Source: Reichenbachiella ulvae
GTDB taxonomy: Bacteria > Bacteroidota > Bacteroidia > Cytophagales > Cyclobacteriaceae
Reading direction: 5' to 3'
Length of the DNA stretch: 64,000 bases
Assembly: GCF_025833875.1 (NCBI RefSeq)
Contig: NZ_JAOYOD010000001.1
Location: 1,426,001 to 1,490,000 of the forward strand
Shown: one piece after another, positions 17,160 to 27,463 of the stretch
Numbering within the stretch: the first letter of the stretch is position 1
Layout: the number at the start of each line of letters is the position of its first letter
Notes under the pieces: model-generated
Seen by the model: only the letters and a program-made list of their open reading frames with translations
The model's database searches: none
What the model was told of the DNA's origin: nothing
Position numbers and translations under genes: made by a program

Positions 17160-18893
17160 ATGAGCAAAAAAGCATCCATTGGTCAGGTTTTCAAGACCAT
17201 CATCCTACCTCGCAAAAAACTGTTGATACTAGGACTTTTCTTAATTGTGATCAGCCGATTGGCCAGTTTGGTCCTACCAGGAGCCAGCAAGTATCTCATG
17301 GATGATGTCATTGTCAACAAGGATTTCGAAATGTTGAAGATGCTCATAGCGATAGTAGTTTCAGCCATAGTCGTTCAGGCCATTACCAGTTTTGCACTGA
17401 CTCGACTGCTGAGCGTAGAGGCACAACATCTAATCGCTCAATTGAGAGTAAAAGTTCAAAAAAAGATCATCCAGCTTCCCATCAATTTTTTCGACAACAA
17501 TCAAAGTGGTGCTTTGGTATCCAGAATCATGAGTGATGTCGAGGGCGTTCGCAATTTGGTAGGCACAGGTCTTGTTCAGCTTTTTGGAGGTATATTGACT
17601 GCCATCATTTCACTTGTTCTGCTGATTCGAATCAGCCCAATGATGACGCTATATGTTCTAGTACCAGTGATCATTTTTGGGGTGATTTCCTTAAAGGCTT
17701 TTAGTTACATCCGCCCCATCTTCAGAACTAGAGGTAAAATCAATGCAGAGGTGACAGGCCGATTGACAGAAACTTTGAATGGCATCAGGGTCATTAAAGG
17801 CTTTAATGCGGAGGAACAAGAGATTAAAACTTTCGAACTTGGTGCTTTACGTCTCTATGAAAACGTTAAAAAAAGTCTCACCTCTACTGCATTAGTTACC
17901 AGTTCAGCTACCTTTCTTTTAGGTCTGGCCACTGCTGGCATCATGGGTATTGGGGGCTACATGATCATGCATGATGATCTTACCATCGGAGACTTTTTGT
18001 CTTTCACTTTATTCTTGGGCTTCATGATCGCTCCGATCGTTCAAATGAGCAATATAGGCAGCCAATTGACGGAGGCATTCGCAGGATTGGATCGCACCGA
18101 AGAAATCATGGAAATGGACACGGAAGACGAACTGGGAGAGAGACGTATTGAACTCAATGACATTAAAGGAGATATACGATTCGATCATGTATCCTTTGCC
18201 TACGAAGAAGATAAGAATGTAATCAAAGATGTGTCTTTTGATGCACCGAGAGGGAGTGTGACTGCTCTGGTCGGCACATCAGGGTCGGGCAAATCAACAA
18301 TTGCTGGCTTGGTCGCTTCCTTTATTCAACCGGCATCTGGCCAAGTAATGATAGACGAAACGGATCTCTCTACTGTAACTCTCAATAGTTATAGAAAACA
18401 ATTGGGAGTGGTTTTGCAAGACGACTTTTTGTTTGAAGGAACGATCAGAGAAAATATACTTTTCCCTCGTCCTGATTCCAGTGAATCTGAGCTAATCAAT
18501 GCAGTAAAAGCAGCCCATGTCGATGAATTCACAGACAGATTCGAAGAAGGAATGGACACGATCATTGGAGAAAGAGGCGTCAAACTTTCAGGGGGACAAA
18601 GACAACGTATTGCCATTGCGCGTGCGATATTAGCCGACCCGAAAATCCTTATTCTTGACGAAGCAACTTCTAATCTGGATACAGAAAGTGAATCCTATAT
18701 CCAGGAAAGCTTAAAGGTACTGATGAAAGGAAGAACCACATTTGTGATTGCTCACCGACTGAGTACAATTAAGCAGGCGGATCAAATTCTCGTCATTGAA
18801 GGTGGGCAAATTGCTGAATATGGAACACATGATGAACTGATAGCGAAAGAAGGGCGTTATTATCAACTTTACACCTATCAGGCAAAGATTTAG
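17160..18893 (+). CDS. ABC exporter, fused permease and ATPase (MsbA-like)
   Basis: A 577-residue half-transporter. Six membrane helices occupy about 20-305. The nucleotide-binding domain from about 338 has Walker A GTSGSGKST at 372-380, Q-loop GVVLQDDFLF, signature LSGGQRQR, Walker B ILILDEATSNLD and the switch His in VIAHRLSTI. It works as a homodimer, or with another half not visible here. MsbA-type exporters flip lipid A, but drug or peptide exporters look the same, so the substrate is open. The ATG lies seven bases after the upstream terminator. Confidence 0.93.
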   Translation: MSKKASIGQVFKTIILPRKKLLILGLFLIVISRLASLVLPGASKYLMDDVIVNKDFEMLKMLIAIVVSAIVVQAITSFALTRLLSVEAQHLIAQLRVKVQKKIIQLPINFFDNNQSGALVSRIMSDVEGVRNLVGTGLVQLFGGILTAIISLVLLIRISPMMTLYVLVPVIIFGVISLKAFSYIRPIFRTRGKINAEVTGRLTETLNGIRVIKGFNAEEQEIKTFELGALRLYENVKKSLTSTALVTSSATFLLGLATAGIMGIGGYMIMHDDLTIGDFLSFTLFLGFMIAPIVQMSNIGSQLTEAFAGLDRTEEIMEMDTEDELGERRIELNDIKGDIRFDHVSFAYEEDKNVIKDVSFDAPRGSVTALVGTSGSGKSTIAGLVASFIQPASGQVMIDETDLSTVTLNSYRKQLGVVLQDDFLFEGTIRENILFPRPDSSESELINAVKAAHVDEFTDRFEEGMDTIIGERGVKLSGGQRQRIAIARAILADPKILILDEATSNLDTESESYIQESLKVLMKGRTTFVIAHRLSTIKQADQILVIEGGQIAEYGTHDELIAKEGRYYQLYTYQAKI

Positions 18894-18896
18894 GCC

Positions 18897-21491
18897 TTAA
18901 TCCGAGCTTAAGTAGTCATTCAGCATTTTTTCTGATCGGAACAACATATCTGAAGATTGAAGCACCTTGTTCTTTAAGTGGTAGTTCAATTCATTATCTT
19001 CCAGATACTGTCTAACTATGTCAGCCGCTTCAGTAGATTGATAACCGTAAAGGGTCTCATCCAGCCATCTCTTGGTGAAAAAGATATCACCTGTCCTTTG
19101 CAACTCAGGTAGGAGTTCCAATGAAGGCATTAAGTAGTCAATAGAAGCCTCTTGTCGGACCGGATGATGCAGGTAACTTAGAGCCGTGATTACCCATGGT
19201 TCTTGCACCCTGTTTTTCTCTTCCTTCAAACTTTCAAAAAATCTTCGTCTAACACTTGAACCAGAAGAAACTGCTGGACGAATAAAATTCAGCCTTTTGA
19301 TTCTATCCTGATTGGTCATCCGGTTGATCTGTTCATCAATTATGGTCTCATCTTCGGGATTCCCTTTGAGGGCAATCTCTAAGGCCAGGCTTTCCTCTTG
19401 TCTCGATGATATGGACACTCCTTCAGGTAATGAATCTCCCTTCCAAAAAGTTCGGAGCTTAGCTATTCCATCTGAACTTTGCGCCATAGCAATGTAAGCA
19501 TTGAACAAGGCAGATTTGAGTGGAACTGACTCAGTTTTCTCTAATTTATTCAAGAGAATACTTTCAACTCCCCCTGCATTTGACATTCTCATTTCTTGAG
19601 TGAAAAAACGAAAATAAACCTGCTGCATCACTCGCAGTAGGTATTGAACGATTTGCTCATTAGTTTCCTCCTTCAAATAGTTCTGAAGGAAGTAGAAGTA
19701 CATTTCTGGATGAAAACCTTCTTGCAGTAAATATTCGTGTAGATTGATATAGGCTGCTCCACGCACCAATACATCATCATATCTTGAGATATCTACCCGA
19801 GCCTTATTGAACAAAAACTCATCTTTGATATAACCTAAACCATGTGAGAAAACGCCATAGCCTTTTCCACTAGAATTGAGTAGCACAAACTTGGTATCGT
19901 CCCTACCAGCGAGCTGTGGAAAAATGTAATGCTGTTTATCCAAAGTAACTTGTTGGGTAACTGTACCATATTCATCTGTGAAAGCCACATCAACTACTTG
20001 CGGCCAAACCCTTCCTTTTCCCTTTGGATCATGTTGAATTAAGTCAAATTCAAATTGTGTTTCCGTTCTGAATTCAGTTAGTTCAAAATATGGCATACCA
20101 GATTCATAAACCCAAGACTGATTGAACTGACTCAAATCTTGTGCAGAAACCCGCTGAATGATTTCGATCAAATCTTCCCAATCTGCATTAGACTCACCAT
20201 AATTCTCGAGATACTCCTGAAGTGCAGACTGTAGCCGCTTCTCTCCTATCTTCCATTCCAGCTGCCTCATCATAATGGGTGCCTTGTGGTAAATGATGGA
20301 ACCATACATATTAGCAGCATCCTTGAGATTGTCTAAGTGCTGGCGTATAGGAGTGCTTCCCTCTGTACGATCTACTGCATATGCCGCAGGATAGTGATCA
20401 TAAAGAAAAGCCAAATCATGATTCACATCAGGAAACATCTCTTTGACTATCTTATCAGCCATAAAATTGGCAAAGACCTCCTTCATCCAAACATCATCAA
20501 ACCACTCCATAGTGACCCAATTTCCAAACCACATATGTGCTGTCTCATGAGCAATCAAGCCTGCACGATTCAACCTATCCTGAAGTGTAGCACTTTCCTC
20601 AAGCATCAATAAGGATGACCTGTAATGCACCACACCCGGATGCTCCATCCCTCCAAATTGAAACCCCGGCAAAACTGCCACCCCAAATTTCTCATAGGGA
20701 TAAGCAATACCTGTGTAACTCTCAAGCCATTTTATGGCCTGCTGATGCAGGTCTACAATTTCGTCTAGGTTCTGCTCGAGCCTTGCATCTTCACTCTCTC
20801 GATGCAGCAATTCCATTTCAAATCCTCCTGAATTCAATTCAACATGCTCAAAATCTCCTGCTACAAAGGAAAACAAGTAAGTACTGAGCAATGCCGATTC
20901 CTTGAACTGATAAAATATCTTATCACCTCGTGTTTCCTGTTCTAACAATGGACTATTGGCCATATAGTTCCATCCTTGAGGCAGGATGAGGTTCAAAGAA
21001 AACCGTGCTTTAAGATTAGGTTGATCAAAACATGGGAAGGTACTTGAGGCCTTACTAGGCACAAAAAGTGCATAGAGATACTCCTCGTTTCGGTTCAATG
21101 CTGCGTCCCCTGCAATAAAATCTATTTTGATCTCATTGTACCCCTTTTTCAAAGAGGCTTTAGGAATGATGAGATGCTGATGGCTATGATAGATCTCTAC
21201 GGATTGATCATTGACCTCTATTGCCTTTAACAGTTCTGAATCAGCACTAAAATCTAAAATCAGGTCTTTATCGAGGGCTGTCAGCTTTACACCTAAGATC
21301 AATTCAGATGGGATACCTTGTTCAGGGCTTTCAGGAATATCGAAGGTCAAGTGGTAGCTGATATCCTTGATATTGGCCTTTCGTTCTTGGGCCAGTTGAA
21401 AGGAAATCCCATCTTCTACCTCTACTGTCACCTGATCTTGACATGAAAATACCAGAATGGATAAAAAGAAAAGAATTACTATTTGCTTCAT
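18897..21491 (-). CDS. M1 family zinc aminopeptidase lipoprotein
   Basis: An 864-residue M1 peptidase with a lipoprotein signal (VFSC, Cys17), so probably periplasmic or on the surface. The exopeptidase motif is FGGMEHPG near 279-286, equivalent to GAMEN. The zinc site is HETAH at 315-319 with the third ligand Glu338, exactly 18 residues later, inside MKEVFANF where most relatives have WLNEGFA. A C-terminal helical domain follows (about 530-864). It trims N-terminal residues from peptides. It is convergent with the ABC exporter, four bases between stops. Confidence 0.94.
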   Translation of the reverse strand: MKQIVILFFLSILVFSCQDQVTVEVEDGISFQLAQERKANIKDISYHLTFDIPESPEQGIPSELILGVKLTALDKDLILDFSADSELLKAIEVNDQSVEIYHSHQHLIIPKASLKKGYNEIKIDFIAGDAALNRNEEYLYALFVPSKASSTFPCFDQPNLKARFSLNLILPQGWNYMANSPLLEQETRGDKIFYQFKESALLSTYLFSFVAGDFEHVELNSGGFEMELLHRESEDARLEQNLDEIVDLHQQAIKWLESYTGIAYPYEKFGVAVLPGFQFGGMEHPGVVHYRSSLLMLEESATLQDRLNRAGLIAHETAHMWFGNWVTMEWFDDVWMKEVFANFMADKIVKEMFPDVNHDLAFLYDHYPAAYAVDRTEGSTPIRQHLDNLKDAANMYGSIIYHKAPIMMRQLEWKIGEKRLQSALQEYLENYGESNADWEDLIEIIQRVSAQDLSQFNQSWVYESGMPYFELTEFRTETQFEFDLIQHDPKGKGRVWPQVVDVAFTDEYGTVTQQVTLDKQHYIFPQLAGRDDTKFVLLNSSGKGYGVFSHGLGYIKDEFLFNKARVDISRYDDVLVRGAAYINLHEYLLQEGFHPEMYFYFLQNYLKEETNEQIVQYLLRVMQQVYFRFFTQEMRMSNAGGVESILLNKLEKTESVPLKSALFNAYIAMAQSSDGIAKLRTFWKGDSLPEGVSISSRQEESLALEIALKGNPEDETIIDEQINRMTNQDRIKRLNFIRPAVSSGSSVRRRFFESLKEEKNRVQEPWVITALSYLHHPVRQEASIDYLMPSLELLPELQRTGDIFFTKRWLDETLYGYQSTEAADIVRQYLEDNELNYHLKNKVLQSSDMLFRSEKMLNDYLSSD

Positions 21492-21544
21492 TGGGGCCTA
21501 TATGTTGAATAGTAAATCTAATTCGCCTGAAACAAATATGTTCA

Positions 21545-22096
21545 TCAGAGGCTTTTAAATTCCTTCAACTTTACACGAAGCGCGTGGTTTTTACACGGAA
21601 GGTAACAGCTACTTTCCACTTCATAGTACGGCAGGATCTCACTCCTGAGTATCCGCATGCCAAAAAACTCTGTCTGATCATATAATTCAGCCGGTACTCT
21701 GGTTTCATACATAAAGGGTTCGGCATAGCCCGGTTCTGAATAGAAGTGCTGCTCACCAGATGTGATTACCCTAATTTTTTCATCCTTTTAATTGTATAGC
21801 ATTATCTCCAGTTCAAAAACAGCTCCTAATTCCTCTTGAGTCACATAAAAGTCACCTGTCAGCAGAAAGTATCCATTGTCCTTTAGAGCCATTTCAAGGT
21901 TGGCCATTCTCCACCGAGATTCTGCCAGTACAGAGTCATCAGGAAAACTCACTTGTATGGGAAAATTGGCATAAAGACATTCTGGCCACTCACACAGGTC
22001 TTCAAGATTCAAACCATTGTTATCGGGAGGGGGATTTTGCGCCCTAATATCCGCAATTGCTGCCCAAAGGACAATAAATAAAAAAATCTTTTTCAT
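21545..22096 (-). pseudogene. Secreted protein paralogue with an in-frame premature stop
   Basis: The frame opens with a Sec signal peptide (MKKIFLFIVLWAAIADIRAQ) and stops at TAA 21788-21790 after 102 residues. The same frame then stays open for 80 more codons to TGA at 21545-21547. The read-through product aligns without gaps to the next gene upstream on this strand: CEWPECLY against CDPSECIY, FYSEPGYAEP against FYSEPNRAEP, ILPYYEVESSCYLPCKNHAL against VLPYYELSSDCYGPCKNHQL. The stop falls at the position of one residue of the intact copy. It is a nonsense mutation, a sequencing error or, less likely, read-through. The family itself is unknown to me. Confidence 0.85.
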
Positions 22097-22167
22097 AGCT
22101 GTTGGGTATATCTACAAGCTATGAAAAAGATCATCACAATCAAACCTTCATTCCTTGATCGGAACAA

Positions 22168-22713
22168 CTATTTGTGCTTTTTAAATTCTTTAATACTCAC
22201 ATTGAGTTGGTGATTTTTACATGGGCCATAGCAATCGGAAGAGAGTTCATAGTAAGGCAAAACCTCACTTTCGATCACAATAAAGTCCATGAAATCCACC
22301 TTTTCCGCAATTTCTGCATCTAACTCACCTGAAAATACCATGGGTTCAGCTCGGTTAGGCTCAGAATAGAATTCAAACAAGCTAGTTTGCTCCACAAAAA
22401 TCAGTTGGTCGTTGGCGTCAAATAATTGAAGCTCAAAGTTCAACTTGGCACCCATATCTTTCCCAATAATAGCTAGATCACCAGTTACGATGTAGCTACC
22501 AGAACGCTTCACAGCGATTTCCACATTGGACATTTTCCAATCAGGATCATCACTACCCAGCGGGTAATCCATAGTGTTTTGGAATTTGAAATAGATGCAT
22601 TCACTCGGATCGCAATAACTTCTCAAGTTATAGCCGTTGTCTTTGAACGTGTCCTGTGCAAATGCTGAATGAACGAACACAAACAAAAGTGCAAGTAGGT
22701 TAATTTTTCTCAT
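22168..22713 (-). CDS. Secreted protein of unknown family, intact copy of a tandem duplicate
   Basis: A 181-residue protein with a Sec signal peptide (cleavage after AFA). The mature part has two Cys pairs: one near residues 34-40 (CDPSEC) and one near 161-165 (CYGPC). A beta-rich middle and the segment FYSEPNRAEPMVFSGEL lie between them. The Cys pairs suggest disulfides in the periplasm or outside the cell. The downstream paralogue (21545-22096) is interrupted by a stop codon, so this copy may carry the function alone. I do not recognise the family. Confidence 0.65.
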   Translation of the reverse strand: MRKINLLALLFVFVHSAFAQDTFKDNGYNLRSYCDPSECIYFKFQNTMDYPLGSDDPDWKMSNVEIAVKRSGSYIVTGDLAIIGKDMGAKLNFELQLFDANDQLIFVEQTSLFEFYSEPNRAEPMVFSGELDAEIAEKVDFMDFIVIESEVLPYYELSSDCYGPCKNHQLNVSIKEFKKHK

Positions 22714-22801
22714 CGAAGTAATAGTTTTCTCACCGATGAAATTATGAAAAACACCTATTGCGTCCTATTGACACCCGCATGTTTCTTCGCAGGAAAAAAG
22801 C

Positions 22802-24436
22802 TTAAAATCTGTAGGTTACGCCAGCTTTGATCTGAATTCCGCGTTGTGGATAGTTGAAATAGCGAGAGTAATTTTGGCCTATGGTATTCTCAGAGGAGAC
22901 AAAAGCTCCAAGTCGTTCAGCTACCTGATAATGCAAACTCAAATCCAGTTTATTGATGGCTTTGAGTTTTAGTTCCTGATCATTCACCGCATCATAGATC
23001 TTGATTCCATGGAGCAGAGCATATTGCCATTGAAAGGTCAACTTTTCAAAAAGCTCATGTTCTCCTTTCAGATACAGTTCAGTACTGGGATAGCTGTAGG
23101 CTTGATCATACAAACCACCTGTGTAGCTATTAAAATCAAGGGTTAGTTCAAAATTATTATTCCCATCTAAATAATAAGCCGTACTGAGGCCAATATTGAA
23201 CAACCTTTGAATCTCTGGATCATAGTCAATATCGATCAAACTTTGATCTACCGGACTATTCATATACAAGGGCATGTAGCGCATATTTTTCATCTCCATA
23301 CTGACTTGGGCATACCACTTTTCCAATACATCTCCCCTAATCCCAACTTCAATATCTGCCATATTCTCAGTATTCACTGGGATATTGGCAGGATTCAAGT
23401 AAGGCACTTTTTCTGATAGTGAATACATCGTATTGAAATCATAGCCCCCATCAAGATTAGCAAACAATTCATATTCGGGTGACAGTTCATAGCTAGCTGC
23501 CAGGTAAGGAAAAACCTTGACATTGTTCATGTCAGGCACATTATCACTTTGAAGACTTACACTTAGTCCGGCATCTACCTTCAGATCCTGAAATTCAAAT
23601 GAATAATAAGGTCTTCCTAAAAAATGACTTCTGTTCTGAGGGAAGGTATTGTTAAAGTTCGAGACATTATAAATCACATCCAGATGAATATCATCTTTGA
23701 AAACAAACTCCCCTTGTAAATCCAGGGTATTTTCACTGTTGTCATAGTTATCAAAAAAACCTCGGTACCCTACTAGCACAGTATACTCCCAATTGTCCTT
23801 CAAATTATTGTCCTCCAGACTCACGCGAGCATTCAGAAAATTATTGGACTTTTTAATGTCCTCCCGATCTACCACAGTACCTTCAGGGTAACCATAGAAA
23901 TAGTTAACATCGGATCGATAGGCAAATCGAGCATTCGTTTTTACCTTCTCCCATACTTTAGTGCCATATACAGACACTTCATTGAAAGATGAGGCACTGT
24001 TCTTCTTATCTACTGGCCCTGAGTTGAATGACAAATGCTTGTAATTCAATCCTACAGTTTGATTAGGGTTCCCAGGCTTCACTAGAGAGAGGTCAATTAC
24101 AGGCGACCAATAGTTACCTAGCCCAGCTTTTATATATTGATAGTAATCGGATTCCTTCTTCTGCACCTCTGTCTTGGCATATTGAAAGGGCTGTGGTTCT
24201 TCTGCTAAATCATATTCAAAAACCTCGAACTCTCCGGGGTTCACTGGTTCATACTTCTGAGTTTCAGGCTTCCATTTGATGAACTCATATAATTTCGTTT
24301 CTTTTTCAAGGATAATTTCACGATCCTTTTCGATTACAAACTCAGCATCGCGTAACTCTCCCTCACTTTCACCTTCTTGCGCCCACCCCATCAGAGAGAC
24401 TAAAAACAAAGCGCTTGTGTATAATACCTTCTTCAT
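22802..24436 (-). CDS. Large outer-membrane beta-barrel protein paired with a TPR protein
   Basis: A 544-residue protein with a Sec signal peptide (LVSLMGWAQ), an acidic 70-residue N-terminal region, and then about 16-22 amphipathic strands ending in aromatic VTYRF, the outer-membrane insertion signal. It resembles the barrel of TonB-dependent receptors, but I see no plug domain. The open frame extends to 24532, but the ATG at 24436 begins a proper signal peptide and lies 16 bases after the TPR gene stop. The tight coupling suggests that the barrel and the TPR protein act together at the outer membrane (inference). Confidence 0.78.
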   Translation of the reverse strand: MKKVLYTSALFLVSLMGWAQEGESEGELRDAEFVIEKDREIILEKETKLYEFIKWKPETQKYEPVNPGEFEVFEYDLAEEPQPFQYAKTEVQKKESDYYQYIKAGLGNYWSPVIDLSLVKPGNPNQTVGLNYKHLSFNSGPVDKKNSASSFNEVSVYGTKVWEKVKTNARFAYRSDVNYFYGYPEGTVVDREDIKKSNNFLNARVSLEDNNLKDNWEYTVLVGYRGFFDNYDNSENTLDLQGEFVFKDDIHLDVIYNVSNFNNTFPQNRSHFLGRPYYSFEFQDLKVDAGLSVSLQSDNVPDMNNVKVFPYLAASYELSPEYELFANLDGGYDFNTMYSLSEKVPYLNPANIPVNTENMADIEVGIRGDVLEKWYAQVSMEMKNMRYMPLYMNSPVDQSLIDIDYDPEIQRLFNIGLSTAYYLDGNNNFELTLDFNSYTGGLYDQAYSYPSTELYLKGEHELFEKLTFQWQYALLHGIKIYDAVNDQELKLKAINKLDLSLHYQVAERLGAFVSSENTIGQNYSRYFNYPQRGIQIKAGVTYRF

Positions 24437-24452
24437 TGTTCTCATCCTTCGT

Positions 24453-27386
24453 TTAATTAGACACCTCGTTTTGTTCTGCAATTTGATCCAATTTAGATTG
24501 GGCTCTGAACTTGATCTCCTCCATACTGGCATGCTCTATCAATGAATTCAAAGTAGCCTTGGCCTGAAATATCTCGTCTGTTTCGATGTATATATCCGCC
24601 ATCAACAGAAAGGCCTCACTTTGCCAATATTCGTAGTTTTTGAAATTATTCGTCAATGAAAACAAGCTTTCAAGCGCCTTTTCATATTGCTTTTTCTGAT
24701 AGTAAATCTTACTAATGAAAAGATAAGCCTCAGCCCCACGTTCATCGGGAGAGTTACCCACCAAAGGAAGCAAATGAACCAATGCCTCTTCAAACTTCTC
24801 CTGCTCAAATAGCGCCTTCCCAACTATCAAATTTGCAGAAGCCTCAACCAAAACACCCGCTCTGGCATTGCTCAACAAAGATTGTCCGTAGTAGATAGCC
24901 GAATCATAATCTTCCATCTGAGAGAAGTTTTCCATTAAGCCCGTTTCAGCAAAAATGATATTCTTAGCCGAGGTAGTGCTGGACTTCATCATATGATAAT
25001 ATTGATTGGAAATAACCACATTCCCCTTTTCAGCCTCCAGCGAAGCTATACGATGTAGCACCTTCGTATGTCGAGAAAAATCTTTTTCCCTTTCAATTGC
25101 ATAGAAACTCTTCAAGGCAGCCTCGCTATCATCCATTCTATAATAAGAGTCGGCTATTAGATACCTGGCTGTCACAATGAGAGAGCTATTTGGATAATCT
25201 TTGATAAACTCCTGAAGAGACTGGATCGCTACCTGGTATTTCTGGTTGTAATAGTGACCTTGAGCCGTTTCGAATTCGATGTTCTCCAGTGCCTCACTAT
25301 TTGGATTGGCAGATTTGTATCTGGCCAGGTACTGCTGAAAATTGTCAAACTTGCTCTGGTTGCTTTTTTGCTGGAGTCCTAGTAACGCACTTTTAGCAGT
25401 TTCATGTCTTGGAAAACGATCTAAAATCTGTTTGTAATTGTTGACACAGGCCTCTGCTTGCCCTATGTTGTCATAAGCCACCGCCTGATCCAGAAGGGCA
25501 AAGGGGACAATCTCACTATTAGGAAACTTGTTGCTAAAGCTTCTGTAAAGATCTATGGCCTTTGCAGCCTCTCCTTTCTCAAATTCAATCTTGGCCAATT
25601 GATAATAGGCATTATCCATTCGATCCGAGTTAGGTACATCCTTGATGATTTTATTAAAATAAGTTTTGGCATCCGAAGGATTATCCAGATACCTGTACAT
25701 CAATCCGATTTGATAATAGATTTCTCCTAGCTTCTTATTTCCAGCTGACTCAGCTTTCTTATAATAAGTGATACTTTGGCTATATTTTTTCAGGGCAAAC
25801 GAACAGTCACCCATTCTTAGATAAGCATCTCCCAGGTATTTTTTATTGACAGCACTGTTGTACTTCTTTTCAAAATCCTGAAAGGCCAATTGAGCCTCTG
25901 CATATTCCTGAATATTGAACAACGCATACGCCTTGCTGTAGATGGCCTTGAGATACAAATCGGATCCATCATTGATCACGCTGCGGTAATAAAACAATGA
26001 CTCCTCTTCTCTCCCCAACAATGCCAGACACTCGCCTGCCCAATAGTAGGCATTCTGAGTCACGTCCGAATCCATATCATGAATCAATGACTTTTGAAAA
26101 ACCTTCAGGGCCTGATCAAACTTCTTATCATTATAAAGTGCCATTCCTTTCAGAAATGAAACTCTCTGATAAGTGCGTTTCATTTGATTGGTCAGCACAC
26201 TGCGGCTCTCTATGTACTGGAGTGCCAAATCATAATTATCAGTCAGGGCATAAGCCATGCTGATCATTTCTCCTGTCGCTGACTTGTAAACTGCGTCTGG
26301 ATAAACCTCCAAATACTCTGAAATCACTTCAATCGCACGCTCATAATTCGGTACCTCCATCAGTGCCTTAGCCAATTGATAATAGGCATCTTCCTTCAAG
26401 CGCGTATCATACTTGGTCGTATTTTCAAATGAAGTGACAGCAAACGGTAAATTCCCATCCTCATGATAGAGCACCCCCAAATAATAGGAAGCATAGGCAC
26501 CCACCGTATCATCAGCTACAGCAGATCGCTTCAACTGCTCCTCAGCTACCGTCTTATTACCCAATTTATAATTGGAATAACCTGCTTTGTAATAATTGAC
26601 TTCATTGCGCGATCTATGATAGTTTTGAAACAGTCCCTCGTACTCTTCTGCTGCTTTTTTGTATTTGCCCAACACATAAAACGCATCCGCATAAAAATTC
26701 AGCAGACTCTGGCTCTTCTTCTCTGGCTTGTCTTCTATCAATTGAATCAGCTGCTTGTATCGTTTCATACTATAAAGCCCCGAAACATATAATTCGAATG
26801 CTGCTACACCAAAATCTTCAGATTCAAACCCTGATTCCAAATAGGGCAATGCCTCTTCAACCTGACCATCGTTGTACCTCATATAGCCCTGAAAATAAGC
26901 GGCATCTTTTTCGTAGCTCGTAAAAGTCCCCTCTAGCTTGCTAAAAGAAACTTTAGCCTTCTGATAATTACCAATGCTGAAATGACAATACCCTCTTTTG
27001 AAGTATAACTCAGGATTGTAGTCATCCTGACTTTTTTCGTAGTTTTTGAGCGCTTCTGAATAATTTCCTCTATCAAAATAATAATTCCCTAAATCAGCAT
27101 AAGCCCCTTTTGCATAGTGATGATATGGATAGGTATCAACAAATTTCTGAATAAGGTACTCGCCATCGTCCTGCCCTGCTCGAACCGCCGATGAAGCCAC
27201 AAAGAACTCTGATTCTATGAGATAACGCTTGGCCTTGATGGATTCAAACTCTCCTCGAGCAGCCACGTAGGCCCCCTTCTGATAAAGCAATTTGGCATGC
27301 CTGAACCTGGCATCCACATCTAAATCCTGTGCATGGCTTTGAATACTAATCAATACAACCATCAGAACCAGCAGGCTTCTGATCAT
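24453..27386 (-). CDS. Giant exported TPR-repeat protein
   Basis: A 977-residue protein with a Sec signal peptide (LLVLMVVLISIQSHAQ) and then almost unbroken tetratricopeptide repeats to the C-terminus, more than twenty by eye (for example ALKNYEKSQDDYNPELYFKR and AIDLYRSFSNKFPNSEIVPF), including YbgF-like units. It is a periplasmic or outer-membrane-associated scaffold for protein contacts. The ATG at 27386 is preferred to a TTG ten codons upstream because it starts the signal peptide. It is followed directly by the barrel gene at 24436. Homologous pairs occur in Cytophagales, but I know of no assigned role. Confidence 0.85.
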   Translation of the reverse strand: MIRSLLVLMVVLISIQSHAQDLDVDARFRHAKLLYQKGAYVAARGEFESIKAKRYLIESEFFVASSAVRAGQDDGEYLIQKFVDTYPYHHYAKGAYADLGNYYFDRGNYSEALKNYEKSQDDYNPELYFKRGYCHFSIGNYQKAKVSFSKLEGTFTSYEKDAAYFQGYMRYNDGQVEEALPYLESGFESEDFGVAAFELYVSGLYSMKRYKQLIQLIEDKPEKKSQSLLNFYADAFYVLGKYKKAAEEYEGLFQNYHRSRNEVNYYKAGYSNYKLGNKTVAEEQLKRSAVADDTVGAYASYYLGVLYHEDGNLPFAVTSFENTTKYDTRLKEDAYYQLAKALMEVPNYERAIEVISEYLEVYPDAVYKSATGEMISMAYALTDNYDLALQYIESRSVLTNQMKRTYQRVSFLKGMALYNDKKFDQALKVFQKSLIHDMDSDVTQNAYYWAGECLALLGREEESLFYYRSVINDGSDLYLKAIYSKAYALFNIQEYAEAQLAFQDFEKKYNSAVNKKYLGDAYLRMGDCSFALKKYSQSITYYKKAESAGNKKLGEIYYQIGLMYRYLDNPSDAKTYFNKIIKDVPNSDRMDNAYYQLAKIEFEKGEAAKAIDLYRSFSNKFPNSEIVPFALLDQAVAYDNIGQAEACVNNYKQILDRFPRHETAKSALLGLQQKSNQSKFDNFQQYLARYKSANPNSEALENIEFETAQGHYYNQKYQVAIQSLQEFIKDYPNSSLIVTARYLIADSYYRMDDSEAALKSFYAIEREKDFSRHTKVLHRIASLEAEKGNVVISNQYYHMMKSSTTSAKNIIFAETGLMENFSQMEDYDSAIYYGQSLLSNARAGVLVEASANLIVGKALFEQEKFEEALVHLLPLVGNSPDERGAEAYLFISKIYYQKKQYEKALESLFSLTNNFKNYEYWQSEAFLLMADIYIETDEIFQAKATLNSLIEHASMEEIKFRAQSKLDQIAEQNEVSN

Positions 27387-27463
27387 CAAATGGGGTGGAT
27401 AATTCAAGCTTTTCAAATCTTGTTGCTTTAGTCTATAGATGTAATAAAATTAATACTGATGGA

